Under the pieces are notes generated by a model. That model saw nothing but the letters and a program-made list of their open reading frames with translations. It searched no databases and was not told the DNA's origin. DNA of 64,000 bases from Gammaproteobacteria bacterium (GTDB taxonomy: Bacteria > Pseudomonadota > Gammaproteobacteria > GRL18), in NCBI GenBank assembly GCA_016744395.1, contig JADGEK010000004.1, positions 1,967-65,966 on the forward strand. The letters run 5' to 3'. The position numbers and the translations under genes are program-made. Of the stretch, positions 1-12,100 are shown piece after piece. How positions within the stretch are numbered: the stretch's first letter is position 1; every line of letters begins with the position of its first letter.

Positions 1-19
1 ATCAAAAAAGTGAAAGGAA

Positions 20-65
20 CAAGCCACCAATACAATTCAATACAGTCAATAGTATTGGTGGCTTG
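20..65 (-). terminator. Probable intrinsic terminator of htpG
   Basis: A perfect 14-bp inverted repeat (arms 20-33 and 52-65, 18-nt loop) lies about 95 bases past the htpG stop. Read on the minus strand, the stem is followed by a T-rich stretch (positions 19 down to 5). The stem is moderately GC-rich. It could instead serve a plus-strand gene left of the window, but no T-run follows it on that side. Confidence 0.5.
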
Positions 66-160
66 CTATTATACCGATTACAGGCATATATGAACGAGCT
101 ATATCCATTATTTTAGAAAAAAAGCATTACTTCATATCCAAATATAATGAGTATCAAAAA

Positions 161-2098
161 TTAACTCGTTAAATCGAGTAACATTTTGTTTAGACGACTC
201 ACAAATGTTGCTGGATCTTCTAATTGACCACCTTCACTGAGTAAAGCCTGTTCAAATAAAATACGAGTCCAATCATCAAAACGATCACCTTCTATCTCAG
301 AGCTTAAACGCTTGACCAACGGGTGTTCTGGGTTCAATTCAAAAATAGGCTTGTGTCCCATCACATCCTGACCTGCTTGTTGTAATAATCGTTCCAGATT
401 GGCACTCATGTCGTGTTCGCCTGTCACTAAACACGCTGGAGATTCTGTCAGACGGTGAGTCATACGCACTTCTTTGACATCTTCACCAAGAGAATCAGTC
501 ACTTTCTTCAAGAAATCTTTATATTCTTCCTGAGTTTTTTCGTGTTCTTTCTTTTCTTCTTCATCTTCCATCTCACCCAGATCTAACTCACCACGAGCAA
601 CAGAGACAATGTTTTTCTCTTCATAAGTTGGTAAAGAAGACATTAAGAACTCATCAACACGATCCGTTAATAATAGAACTTCAATGCCCTTCTTACGGAA
701 AACTTCAAGATGAGGACTATTCTTTGCTGCGGCAAAACTATCTGCTGTAATGTAGTAGATGTCTTTCTGCCCTTCTTTCATGCGAGAGATGTAATCATCC
801 AAAGACACTTCTTGTTCTTCTTTATCATCAGACGTACTGGAAAAACGAATGAGTTTGGCAATCTTGTCGCGATTTCCAAAATCTTCTCCTGGACCTTCTT
901 TCATCACACGACCAAATTCTTTCCAGAAAGTCTGATAGTTTTCTTTATCATTATTAGCCATTTTTTGTAATAGGCTCAATACTTTTTTTACTGAACCAGA
1001 ACGGATATTATCCAAAACTTTTGAGTTTTGAAGAATTTCACGTGACACGTTCAATGGCAGATCGTTTGAGTCAATAATCCCTTTAACAAAACGCAAATAA
1101 TTAGGCATTAACTTTTCAGTTTCATCCATAATGAATACACGACGTACATAAAGCTTAATACCATGCTGACGTTCGCGATCCCACATATCAAAAGGCGCAC
1201 GTTTAGGTATAAATAACAGAGAAGTATATTCGTATTTTCCTTCTACCTGATTGTGTGAACGAGCAAGAGGCTCTTCAAAGTCATGACCGACATGCTTATA
1301 GAACTCAGTGTACTCTTCATCTGAAATGTCACTTTTTGAACGAGTCCAAAGTGCAGAAGCACTATTAACCACTTCATATTCAATCACATCTTCGATTTCT
1401 TCTGCTTTGTCTTCCTCTTCACCTTCTGCATTTGGCATAGGAGGCATTGCTTCTTTAAGCATTTCAATGGGCACAGTAATATGATCAGAGTATTTACGAA
1501 CAATCGTTCTTAAACGTGAACCATCAAGAAATTCGCCTTCATCATCCTTTAGATGCAAAGTAATTTCTGTGCCGCGAAATTCTTTATTAACGGTTTCAAT
1601 ACTGAACTCACCTTCACCTGCCGATTCCCATAAAACTGCCTGATCTGCATCAGTACCTGCACGACGAGTACACAAACTGACTTTGTCAGCAATAATAAAT
1701 GAAGAATAAAAGCCCACACCAAATTGACCAATGGCATTTGCATCTTTCTTCTGATCTCCTGTCAATGAGTCTAAGAATTGACGAGTACCTGATTTTGCAA
1801 TCGTACCAATATTTTCAACCACTTCATCGCGAGACATGCCGATACCATTATCTGAAATAGTAATCGTGTTCGCCTCTTTGTCAAAAGACAATGAGATTTT
1901 CAGCTCAGTATCGGCTTCATACAGTTTACTCTCACTAATGGCTTCAAATCTCAGTTTATCAATAGCATCTGACGCATTAGAAACCAGTTCTCTCAGAAAA
2001 ATTTCTTTGTTACTGTAAAGAGAATGAATCATTAATTTTAATAATTGATTTACCTCTGTCTGAAAGCCTAATGTTTCTTTATGTGCTTCAACACTCAT
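161..2098 (-). CDS. htpG: HtpG, Hsp90-family molecular chaperone
   Basis: Cytosolic ATP-dependent chaperone that helps remodel client proteins, often with DnaK. The 645 residues are a normal bacterial Hsp90 length. The N-terminal GHKL ATPase domain shows the signature [20 protein letters not shown] near residue 30, the ATP-lid motif DNGIGM near residue 83 and [11 protein letters not shown] near 124. The middle domain contains NVSREILQ and the C-terminal dimerisation domain runs to the end. The ATG is preceded by a strong AGGGGA ribosome site. It is a single-gene unit, divergent from pgm. A sigma-32-like promoter upstream (2155-2184) suggests heat-shock induction. Family identification is secure. 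Confidence 0.98.
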   Translation of the reverse strand: MSVEAHKETLGFQTEVNQLLKLMIHSLYSNKEIFLRELVSNASDAIDKLRFEAISESKLYEADTELKISLSFDKEANTITISDNGIGMSRDEVVENIGTIAKSGTRQFLDSLTGDQKKDANAIGQFGVGFYSSFIIADKVSLCTRRAGTDADQAVLWESAGEGEFSIETVNKEFRGTEITLHLKDDEGEFLDGSRLRTIVRKYSDHITVPIEMLKEAMPPMPNAEGEEEDKAEEIEDVIEYEVVNSASALWTRSKSDISDEEYTEFYKHVGHDFEEPLARSHNQVEGKYEYTSLLFIPKRAPFDMWDRERQHGIKLYVRRVFIMDETEKLMPNYLRFVKGIIDSNDLPLNVSREILQNSKVLDNIRSGSVKKVLSLLQKMANNDKENYQTFWKEFGRVMKEGPGEDFGNRDKIAKLIRFSSTSDDKEEQEVSLDDYISRMKEGQKDIYYITADSFAAAKNSPHLEVFRKKGIEVLLLTDRVDEFLMSSLPTYEEKNIVSVARGELDLGEMEDEEEKKEHEKTQEEYKDFLKKVTDSLGEDVKEVRMTHRLTESPACLVTGEHDMSANLERLLQQAGQDVMGHKPIFELNPEHPLVKRLSSEIEGDRFDDWTRILFEQALLSEGGQLEDPATFVSRLNKMLLDLTS

Positions 2099-2154
2099 TC
2101 ATTTTCCCCTTAGGATAGATTCTTAAAATAAAAACTAACTAATAATGTTAGAAA

Positions 2155-2184
2155 ATGTGGGGGTTAAATTGAGACTTTCAAGGC
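2155..2184 (-). promoter_or_regulatory. Sigma-32 (heat-shock) promoter of htpG
   Basis: Read on the minus strand, GCCTTGAAA (2176-2184) matches the -35 element of sigma-32 promoters exactly. After a 12-base spacer follows CCCCCACAT (2155-2163), close to the -10 consensus CCCCATNT. It lies about 57 bases before the htpG ATG, and htpG is a classic heat-shock gene. The position and match make this one of the better regulatory calls in the window. Confidence 0.7.
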
Positions 2185-2245
2185 TTTGTATTTACCTTTC
2201 TCGAATAGTCAGCTTGAATCAGTTAAAATAGAAGCTCTAAACGCC

Positions 2246-2273
2246 TTGATAATCGCTTTTTTAGATTCATTAT
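2246..2273 (+). promoter_or_regulatory. Possible sigma-70 promoter of pgm
   Basis: TTGATA (2246-2251) and CATTAT (2268-2273) are 16 bases apart, just upstream of the pgm ribosome site. The match is moderate and would leave a leader of only about 15 bases, so this is a weak call. Confidence 0.25.
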
Positions 2274-2291
2274 CTGAAGACAAAGGAATAA

Positions 2292-3929
<1,638 letters not shown>

Positions 3930-4002
3930 GGCTACATTGTTATCAGAGGCTATAGAGTTTCTACCACTCCCCTCCCATAAAAACTTGGATACTGAGAATA
4001 AA

Positions 4003-4617
4003 ATGTTTACAGGAATTGTACAAGGTACTGCCAATATCGTACGTATCATTGAGAAAGAAAATTTTCGTACTCATGTCATCAAACTTGAAGAAGATTTAGT
4101 ATCTGATTTAAAGACTGGCGCTTCCATTGCCCATAATGGATGTTGTCTGACTGTCACAGAAATCAATGGCCAGGAAATTTCTTTTGACCTTATGCAAGAA
4201 ACTCTTCAAGTCACCAATCTTGGTGACTTGAAGCTCGGCAGTTCGGTCAACATTGAACGTGCAGCATGCTTTGGTGATGAGATTGGTGGTCATCAGATGT
4301 CAGGCCATATTTTATTTACAGCTCAAGTTACTGACGTCATAAAGACTGACAATAATTGTCAAATCTGGTTTGAAATTCCACAGCAATTTAAAAAATATGT
4401 GTTTAGTAAGGGGTATATTGGTATTGATGGAATCAGCCTTACCATTGGAGATGTTAAAGAGACAAAATTCAATGTCAATTTAATTCCAGAAACACTGCAA
4501 CGAACCAATATAGCGACAAGAGAGCCAGGAGATCGGATTAATATTGAAATCGATCCTCAAACTCAGGCCATAGTTGAAACTGTAGAGCGCGTATTAGCTT
4601 CACGAATAGCAGAATAA
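4003..4617 (+). CDS. ribE: Riboflavin synthase, alpha subunit
   Basis: Catalyses the dismutation of two 6,7-dimethyl-8-ribityllumazine molecules to riboflavin, the last step of vitamin B2 synthesis. From the ATG at 4003 the protein has 204 residues and begins MFTGIVQ, the canonical start of this family. The longer frame, from a TTG at 3937, adds 22 unrelated residues and is unlikely. Two lumazine-binding repeats are visible: the first from residue 1 and the second from about 97, with [11 protein letters not shown] and [12 protein letters not shown] motifs. No other rib gene and no FMN riboswitch is nearby. It starts 73 bases after pgm and may share its transcript. It is also called ribC in some genomes. 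Confidence 0.95.
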   Translation: MFTGIVQGTANIVRIIEKENFRTHVIKLEEDLVSDLKTGASIAHNGCCLTVTEINGQEISFDLMQETLQVTNLGDLKLGSSVNIERAACFGDEIGGHQMSGHILFTAQVTDVIKTDNNCQIWFEIPQQFKKYVFSKGYIGIDGISLTIGDVKETKFNVNLIPETLQRTNIATREPGDRINIEIDPQTQAIVETVERVLASRIAE

Positions 4618-4809
4618 AGCAAAAATGATGAGCACTATTATTTATGCCAGTGCTTTGACACATTCGTTTTAACCTTTTGCAACAGCCCAAGACAACTGTT
4701 CAACTGATAATGCAGCATCACAGATAAATTCTCCAGAATCAGGTTCATTCATCTACTTTTTAGTATTCGTTGTTTATCAGCCATCTTTTACCCTAAAGAC
4801 TTAAAGCAT

Positions 4810-7164
4810 TCAAAATGCTTTCTCATCCAGGATAAGTCTGATCCGTGTTGCAACCTCTATATGATTATAGGGTTTACTCAACAGGTTGACCTTGAAGCGA
4901 GCCTGTCTATTTCTATAAAGTGTTTTGCTGGAATAACCCGATGTTAACAACACCTTAAGCTGTGGATAGAGTGTTGATGCCTGCTCAGCTAATTCAAAAC
5001 CATTAATATCACCAGGCATGACGACATCACTGAACAACAGGTCAATATTGGGTTTTTCTGCCAGAATACCCAGAGCCTGATGACTGTTTGTAGCAGTTAG
5101 TACCGTATAACCCAGATCTTCCAGGTATTGCTGTGCCAGTAAAAGCAGGTCCAGTTCATCATCCACAGCAAGCACCGTTTCCCAGCCTCGTGGTAGTTGA
5201 GCTTTATCTGCAGCCGACATCTGTTGTATTTCAGTCATGTGATCAGAGCGAGGTAGATAACAGCGAATTGTAGTGCCAATACCAAGCTCTGAATAGACTT
5301 TGATATGCCCTTTAGAGCGCTGAATAAAACCAAAAACCATGCTCAGTCCAAGCCCTGTTCCCTTACCTTTGGGTTTAGTGGTAAAAAAAGGATCAAAGAT
5401 ACGGTCCAGGTTTTCTTTCGTTATCCCACTGCCAGTATCATTAATCACTAATTCAACATAGTCACCAGGTACTACTGGCAAATTTTTCTCAGCATAAGCC
5501 GAATCAAGCATTTTATTGTTTGTCTCTATGGTTAATTTTCCACCATTGGGCATGGAATCTCGTGCATTGAGAAGCAGATTGATCAAGACATCTTCAAAGT
5601 CAGCGGGATCAATTTCTGTCAACCATAGATCATCAGAAAAATACTCTTCGATCTCAACCTGTGGAGTAACAGAGCGAGCGATGAGATTGTCAAGGCCTTT
5701 AATTATCTCATTAATATCAATAACTTGTACCTGTTGAGCCTGATGTCGCGAAAAGCCTAACATTTGCCGAGTTAAATCCGCGGCTCGCTGGGCAGCCTTA
5801 TCTGCTGCATTTATCCGTTTGAGAGCCTTTTCATCCTGGCCTGCCTCACGTTTTAGAAAACTGAGATTGCCAATTATAATACCCAGGATATTATTAAAAT
5901 CATGGGCAATACCGCCCGACATCTGGCCAACAGCCTCCATTTTCTGAGCACGTTGGAGTGACCTTTCAGTTTGTTTATAGCTGGAAATATCAAGAATACT
6001 GACTGGGATACTATTAAAGCCTTCTGCTGTTTGTGGAATCAGAAAAGAAATAATACAGGTAATGTTCCTGCCATCCAGGGTAAGAAAGTCTGTTTCTGAG
6101 CGAAAAACAGACTTTCTATCCCAGATAGCACAAAGTTCATTAATAAAAACATGAATAGAGTCTGGTCCAAACACTTTATCTATTTGTTCTATTAACTCAG
6201 CCTCATTTTCTGCACCAAATAGCTTCAGAGAGACTGTATTCACCTGAATCACCTTGATACTGAAAGCCATCTTTATTGCCAATTCAGGGTTTTCTTTGAG
6301 GTAAGATTTTAAATCTGTTACACCTTGCAAACGCAATTTTTCAAATTTTTCATACACTCTGGAAAAATCTTCATTCCAGATTGAAACATCTGAATTCTCA
6401 AATAAATTTCTAAAGCGTGACTCACTTTCTTGTAATTTTATGATCGTCCCAACTAATTCAGTTTGCATATTGTTGATGGCATGGACAACCTGACCTAACT
6501 CATCTTCTGAATCAGCGTTTGTTGTATGTCGGTCGAGAATCAAAGGTGAGGCACGTTCTTGTTGGTCAATAGCAATGGAAGAGGTATATTCAGCCAGTTT
6601 AATGAGATGACGAACAACCAAATAATAAACAATGAACAAAATAAAGATTGAAACAAAAAATGTTTTCAGCCCCTGTGATACCAAAATCAACCAAAACTTT
6701 TTGGTCAAGCGCTGAACAACACCGTCTAAATTAGACTCAATGTTAAGGTGGCCGACCAGAATGATTTTATCAAATGTTTTATACCGCACATTCACTTCAT
6801 AATGTCGTAAATTCTCACCGTGTCTTTGCTCTCCCTGATGATAAGTTTCACCATTTAAAATTTGGATGCCAGTATAATGAACATCTTCAAATTTCATTAT
6901 GCCAGTGAGGATTGTTTCAATTTGACTCATATCGAAATCCCACATGGCTTTGGCAAGGCTATTGCTATAACTTTGCTCAATTTGTATCATTCGTTTTTCA
7001 ACAATATCAGCCTGTTCCTGATAGTAATAGTAAAGCTGAACCACGGTGACAAACAAGGTTACAAAGGAACTGAACAACAGGATAAAAAATAAAATCTTAT
7101 ATGAGAGTGAATTGATACAGCCCGCACGAAAAACTTTTCTAAAGAAATGAAAGTGTGACGTCAT
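4810..7164 (-). CDS. Hybrid sensor histidine kinase with receiver domain
   Basis: Membrane two-component sensor of 784 residues. The order is a transmembrane segment at about 18-42, a periplasmic sensor part of about 110 residues, a second membrane segment at about 155-180, a HAMP-like linker and a PAS-like region (about 250-400). Then come the HisKA helix with GGIAHDFNN (phospho-accepting His near 420) and the ATPase domain with NLLLNARDSM, DTGSGI and GKGTGLGLSMV. A C-terminal receiver domain carries VDDE and the acceptor Asp of FSDVVMPG near 713. The NTRC-type H-box is clear. There is no DNA-binding output domain and no response regulator gene beside it, so its partner is unknown. It lies downstream of the efflux operon on the same strand but about 515 bases away. 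Confidence 0.9.
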   Translation of the reverse strand: MTSHFHFFRKVFRAGCINSLSYKILFFILLFSSFVTLFVTVVQLYYYYQEQADIVEKRMIQIEQSYSNSLAKAMWDFDMSQIETILTGIMKFEDVHYTGIQILNGETYHQGEQRHGENLRHYEVNVRYKTFDKIILVGHLNIESNLDGVVQRLTKKFWLILVSQGLKTFFVSIFILFIVYYLVVRHLIKLAEYTSSIAIDQQERASPLILDRHTTNADSEDELGQVVHAINNMQTELVGTIIKLQESESRFRNLFENSDVSIWNEDFSRVYEKFEKLRLQGVTDLKSYLKENPELAIKMAFSIKVIQVNTVSLKLFGAENEAELIEQIDKVFGPDSIHVFINELCAIWDRKSVFRSETDFLTLDGRNITCIISFLIPQTAEGFNSIPVSILDISSYKQTERSLQRAQKMEAVGQMSGGIAHDFNNILGIIIGNLSFLKREAGQDEKALKRINAADKAAQRAADLTRQMLGFSRHQAQQVQVIDINEIIKGLDNLIARSVTPQVEIEEYFSDDLWLTEIDPADFEDVLINLLLNARDSMPNGGKLTIETNNKMLDSAYAEKNLPVVPGDYVELVINDTGSGITKENLDRIFDPFFTTKPKGKGTGLGLSMVFGFIQRSKGHIKVYSELGIGTTIRCYLPRSDHMTEIQQMSAADKAQLPRGWETVLAVDDELDLLLLAQQYLEDLGYTVLTATNSHQALGILAEKPNIDLLFSDVVMPGDINGFELAEQASTLYPQLKVLLTSGYSSKTLYRNRQARFKVNLLSKPYNHIEVATRIRLILDEKAF

Positions 7165-7679
7165 GATTTATGATACTTTTCAATAAATGTGAGTTGAATA
7201 ATCGTTCAGCACTTTGTGTTTTATTCTTATGATTTCAGTATAGTATATTTTATTGTATAAATGTCATAAATAATTTTTGTTCCCTGTTAATTCCTTATAC
7301 GCTGAACTGTTATTATAAACAATGTACTTATTATAAAAATTCAATCCCTGCAAATATTTACTGCCCCTCATTAATTATAAAGTGTTAATCATAAAAACCG
7401 ATTCAAAATACTTATTGGAGGATAATTTCATTATTTTTATCGTGGTGTGAATGAGATTCGGGATGAACTTGCTCTCTATGCAAATGATCTGGTCATTGAA
7501 GATCACATCATATTATTTTATCCTTATCCTGTTTTTTTTATTGGTAAGCCAACTATTATTAGCCTGGAAAACCCAGTTATACCTCCAAATACACGCTCAA
7601 TTGATACTAGCTGGTGGCTACCAAAGTAAGTCATCCAAATTAAATAAGTGGTGTCAGATGAGTAGTGACAGATAAATCG
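7165..7679. other. 515-base intergenic stretch
   Basis: This AT-rich stretch separates the sensor kinase start from the end of the efflux operon. The part next to the kinase (7165-7440) would hold its promoter. I see no convincing consensus or terminator hairpin. A short plus-strand frame at 7451-7675 is listed separately. No RNA gene is recognisable. Confidence 0.5.
7451..7675 (+). CDS. Possible small single-span membrane protein
   Basis: The frame of 74 codons encodes a hydrophobic helix (YYFILILFFLLVSQLLLAW, about residues 21-39) followed by a Lys/Ser-rich tail ending KLNKWCQMSSDR. An inner ATG at 7463 is also possible. There is no good ribosome site, and a second frame shifted by one base (7447-7629) is also open, which weakens the case. 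No family is recognised. It stands alone on the plus strand between two minus-strand units. It could be a chance frame or the remnant of a membrane gene. Confidence 0.2.
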   Translation: MRFGMNLLSMQMIWSLKITSYYFILILFFLLVSQLLLAWKTQLYLQIHAQLILAGGYQSKSSKLNKWCQMSSDR

Positions 7680-9185
7680 TTATTCACCTGAAAAACCATT
7701 GGGTAAAGTAATCGATGGGAAAGCTTTACCGATCCTTTTTTCTTCTGGAAAATCAATCTCATTAGCAATATTTTCAGCGTTATCAATCCAACCACCACCC
7801 ATTGATTTGTACACTGCAATCAGAGCCACAAAAACATCACCTTGCTTTTTTATCAATTCCAGTTCCGCATCAAATAAACTCCGTTCTGAGTCTAAAACTT
7901 CAATATAACTCACATAACCATCATTGTAGCGAATATGAGCAAAATGCATATAATTGTTTAATGCGGCTACCTGTCGTTCTTGTGCTTGATATTCTTCCTG
8001 AAGCTTTTGCATCGAGATCAAAGCATCGTTCACTTCCTGCAACGCTGTTTGAATGGCTTTCTTATATTGCGCTAAAGCTCTTTGTTGTACCGCTTCAGAT
8101 ACCCTGAACTGTGCATCAATTGCACCACCAGAAAAAATTGGGCCCAATAAGTCGCCTCCCGCGGACCAGACATTTGCAGAATTATTGAGTAGTTTAGAAA
8201 GTGAATCACTGGAATAACCCAACAACCCCGTTAATGAAATGCTTGGGAAATAAGCTGCTTTAGCAACACCAATACGAGCATTAGCTGCAATTAAATTATT
8301 TTCAGCCTGTTGAATATCAGGTCTTTGCTCTAATATTTTAGCAGGAATTCCAGAAGGAATGTTAGGCAAACTTAAGTCAATCATTGGTTTTTTTCTGATA
8401 ATTTTATTCGGATTTTGGCCAAGCAAAATAGACAACGCATTTTCTAATAAAGCCGATTGACGTTCAATCGCAGGAATACGAATTCTTGCAAACTCATATT
8501 CAGATTCAATCTGTGCCACTTCCAATTCAGAAATAACCCCTCCAGCAAATTTTACCTTAAATAAATCCACTGTTTCCTTACGTCGGTTCACAGTGTCTTC
8601 GGCCGTTTTAAGCTGTTTATCGAGATTCAGTAGTTGCGAGTAACTTGAGGCCACAGAGGAAACCAGAGTAAGAATGACCACTTGTCTGGCAGCTTCTTCA
8701 GCCAGCAAATCCGCTCTAGCGGCTTCAGTAGCCCGTGCAATTTTACCCCAAAAATCCAATTCCCAGCCAATGTTCAAACCAGCACTAAAACCGCTATAAA
8801 CTCTTGAACCCGAGGATGGGCCATTAAATGTTTCTCGTGACAGTTGATTTCGACTTGCATCGCCACTATAGCCAATTTGAGGATAAAATCCAGCTCGAAT
8901 GATATCAACCCGAGCAGCATATTCAGTCACACGAGTGGCTGCAATTCGGATATCCTGATTGTTTTTTAATGCGGTGACAATCAGCTCATTAAGTATGGGA
9001 TCATTAAAGTTCTTCCACCATTGCAACTCAACAATAGCCGCTGAATTTGCGGGATTAATACGCCAATTTTCGGGTATGTCTAACTCAGGTTTTTGATATT
9101 CAGGACCAACAACAGTACAGCCTGAAAGGATAAAAGCAAGAACAGACACTGACCATAATTTAGTTTTAAAAATGTTCAGTATCAT
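7680..9185 (-). CDS. RND efflux outer-membrane channel lipoprotein (OprM/NodT family)
   Basis: Outer-membrane exit duct of the tripartite pump encoded with the next two genes. The 501 residues begin with a lipoprotein signal peptide and lipobox LSGC (Cys23), then VGPEYQKPEL, the usual start of mature OprM-like proteins. Two outer-membrane efflux repeats follow, with the family motifs IGWELDFWGKIARATEAA in the first half and the ISMQKLQEEYQAQERQVAAL helix in the second. The ATG overlaps the pump gene stop by four bases, so the two are translationally coupled. The substrate cannot be read from sequence. Confidence 0.93.
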   Translation of the reverse strand: MILNIFKTKLWSVSVLAFILSGCTVVGPEYQKPELDIPENWRINPANSAAIVELQWWKNFNDPILNELIVTALKNNQDIRIAATRVTEYAARVDIIRAGFYPQIGYSGDASRNQLSRETFNGPSSGSRVYSGFSAGLNIGWELDFWGKIARATEAARADLLAEEAARQVVILTLVSSVASSYSQLLNLDKQLKTAEDTVNRRKETVDLFKVKFAGGVISELEVAQIESEYEFARIRIPAIERQSALLENALSILLGQNPNKIIRKKPMIDLSLPNIPSGIPAKILEQRPDIQQAENNLIAANARIGVAKAAYFPSISLTGLLGYSSDSLSKLLNNSANVWSAGGDLLGPIFSGGAIDAQFRVSEAVQQRALAQYKKAIQTALQEVNDALISMQKLQEEYQAQERQVAALNNYMHFAHIRYNDGYVSYIEVLDSERSLFDAELELIKKQGDVFVALIAVYKSMGGGWIDNAENIANEIDFPEEKRIGKAFPSITLPNGFSGE

Positions 9186-12100
9186 GACTTAATCTCTATT
9201 GCAGGAGTTGATTGTTTTTTTCTCTTTGAAAGCCGCTCTTTACCTTCAGTGATCAGATAATAAAAAAGAGGGACAAAAAATAGAGCCAAAGAAGTGGCAG
9301 CAATCATGCCACCAATAATACCTGTTCCAATGGAATGTCGAGCATTCGCTCCAGCACCGCTGGCCAAAACCAGGGGCATAGAACCTAAAATAAATGAAAA
9401 AGAAGTCATTAAAATAGGTCGTAAACGCAGTGCTGCCGCATTGAGTGCCGCATCAAAAGCACTTAAACCTTCTTTATATTTAAGCTCAGCAAATTCAACA
9501 ATTAAAATAGCATTCTTGGCTGATAAACCAATTAACGTCACAAGGCCAATTTGAAAATAAACATCATTTTGCATGTCCCTACCCCATACAGCCACTAAAG
9601 CACCAAATATTCCAAAAGGAACAGCGGTGACCACCGCTAAAGGTAATGACCACTGCTCATATTGTGCAGCCAGAATAAGAAACACCATAACAATGGCAAA
9701 GGCAAAAATAATTGTTGAGGTACTACCTGCTTTCTTCTCTTCAAATGCTTGACCAGCCCAGGCATAACTAAAACCATCGGGAAGTGATTCCTCTGATACA
9801 CTTTCCATGGTATTGATCGCATCACCTGAACTAAATCCTACCCCCGCATCACCTGTAATTTTTGCCGCAATAAAACCATTAAAACGGGAAACTAAATCAG
9901 GACCTGACACGTATTCAGTCGTGACCAATGAAGACAGAGGTACCATCTCACCCTCTTTTTGACGAACAAATATATTTTGAATATCTTCAGGTTTTGAGCG
10001 ATATTGCGGTTCTGCTTGCAATATAACTTGCCAGATACGGCCATTTTTATTGTATTGACTCACATAGAGTGATCCAAACAAAGTTTGTAATGAGGCATAA
10101 ATATCTTGTATTGGCACACCAAGCGTTTCCGCTTTAGCGCGATCAACATAGGTCATTAATTGTCGTGACTGTGCATTAATTGTCGTATTTAATCGAGACA
10201 GTTTTTCTTCCTTTTTACCTTTTTCGATAAATTTTTTCGTCATTTCAGCTAAATAGGGCACACCTCCCTGACCTCGGTTTTGCAGCCAGAATTCAAAGCC
10301 ACCCTGAGCACCCAGACCAGGTATGGCGGGTGGATTGATCGGAATGACAATGCCTTCTTTAATTTTTCTTAGGCGAGGTGTCACATATTTCATTAATGCT
10401 TCAGCTGATAGTGACGGATCTTGTCTTAAGTCAAAGTCTTTTAACGAAACAAACACCGTCCCTACATTGGTTTTAAACTGACCATCAATCAGACTGTATC
10501 CAGAGAGTGCTGAAAAGTCTTTCACCGCAGGATGTTCGGAGAAAATTTGAGCCACTTGATTGGTTAACTCTTCTGAGCGATCCAGACTTGCACCATCAGG
10601 CATAATAATCACTGCAAACATAAAACCCTGATCTTCCTGAGGCACAAAACTGGTAGGGATAGTTTGGAATAAAAATACCATGCCGTATAGCATTGCTCCC
10701 AAAAGAGTCAAAGAGATTACAAGACGCCGCATGGTTGCTGAAACACCCAGCGTATATGTTTTAACTAAAGCTTTCATTCCCTTATTAAACCAACCAAAAG
10801 GCCCGCTAGTCGCTTCTTCTCTGGGTTTTAATAATAAAGCAGACATCGCAGGTGTCAGAGTTAATGCAATAAAACTGGAAATGGCCACTGAAATGGCAAT
10901 TGTAATTGCAAATTGTTTATATAAAACACCCGTGGTACCACTCATAAAAGCAACTGGAACGAAAACAGCAATCAAAACCAATGAGGTGGCCACAACAGGC
11001 CCAGTGACTTCTTTCATTGCAGCCAGAGTCGCTTCACGTGGAGCCATTTTGAATTCGGCCATATTACGTTCAACATTTTCAACCACAACAATCGCATCAT
11101 CACAGACAATACCAATGGCTAATACTAAACCAAATAGAGTCAGGAGATTGATTGAAAAACCCAGGGCTATCATGCCCACAAAAGTTCCTATGACTGAAAC
11201 CAAAATGGCAATGGTGGGAATTAAGGTAGCATTAAAGCTTTGTAAAAATAAATAGGTCACTATGACCACAAGAATAATAGCAATAATGAGCGTTTCAACC
11301 ACTTCATCAATTGAAGCCTGGACAAACTGAGTCGTATCCAGAGAGACGGTGTAATCAATGCCTTCTGGAAAGCCTTTTTTAAGTCTTTCCATGAGTGCTC
11401 TCACATTTTTAGAAACATCAACTGCATTGGAGTCAGGCTGTTGATAAACGGCAATAAAACTGGATGCTTTACCATTCAGGTTAGAGCGAAGCAGATAGGT
11501 TTTTAGGCCTTCTTCTGCCCGTCCCACATCTTTGAGACGGACAATCGCAGTGCCTTCTTGCTCTGATTTAAGTATAACCTCCTCAAACTGTTCTGCTGTG
11601 GTAAAACGACCTTCAGTTGTCACAGGAAATGTCATTGTCACTGGCTCATTTGTCGGTGCCTGACCAAGACTACCAATCCCAAATTGCTGATTTTGAGCAC
11701 TAACTGCCGTTTGAATATCACTGGCGGTTAAGCCCAAACTGGCCATTCGATCGGGTTGTAGCCATAAGCGCATAGCTAAATCAGGAAAGCCCATCACACT
11801 CGCCTGATTAGCACCTTGAACTCGTTTAATTTCGTCTAGAACGTATAGATCGGCATAATTGCCAATAAATTTTTCATCATAACGCCCATCAGGTGAAAAC
11901 AAACCAATGAGCATTAAGATACCTGATGAACGCTTCTGGACAGTCACACCCGCATTTTGTACCACATCAGGCAAAAGAGGTAATGCCTGATTAACACGAT
12001 TATTAACCTGTACCTCCGCAGTATCAGGGTCAGTACCAATTTCAAAGTATATAGTCAGACTCATTTGCCCTGTTGCTGAGCTGCTTGAACTCATATACAA

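Noticed and set aside
4669-4752. Minus-strand frame of 27 codons between riboflavin synthase and the sensor kinase
   Set aside because: It reads like protein (MNEPDSGEF at the start) but is very short, has no ribosome site and no context. It may be a relic, but I cannot support it as a gene.
10680-11255. Plus-strand frame of 191 codons opposite the RND pump gene
   Set aside because: It is antisense to a strongly conserved pump gene, has low-complexity composition and matches no family. It is a shadow of the pump's codon use.
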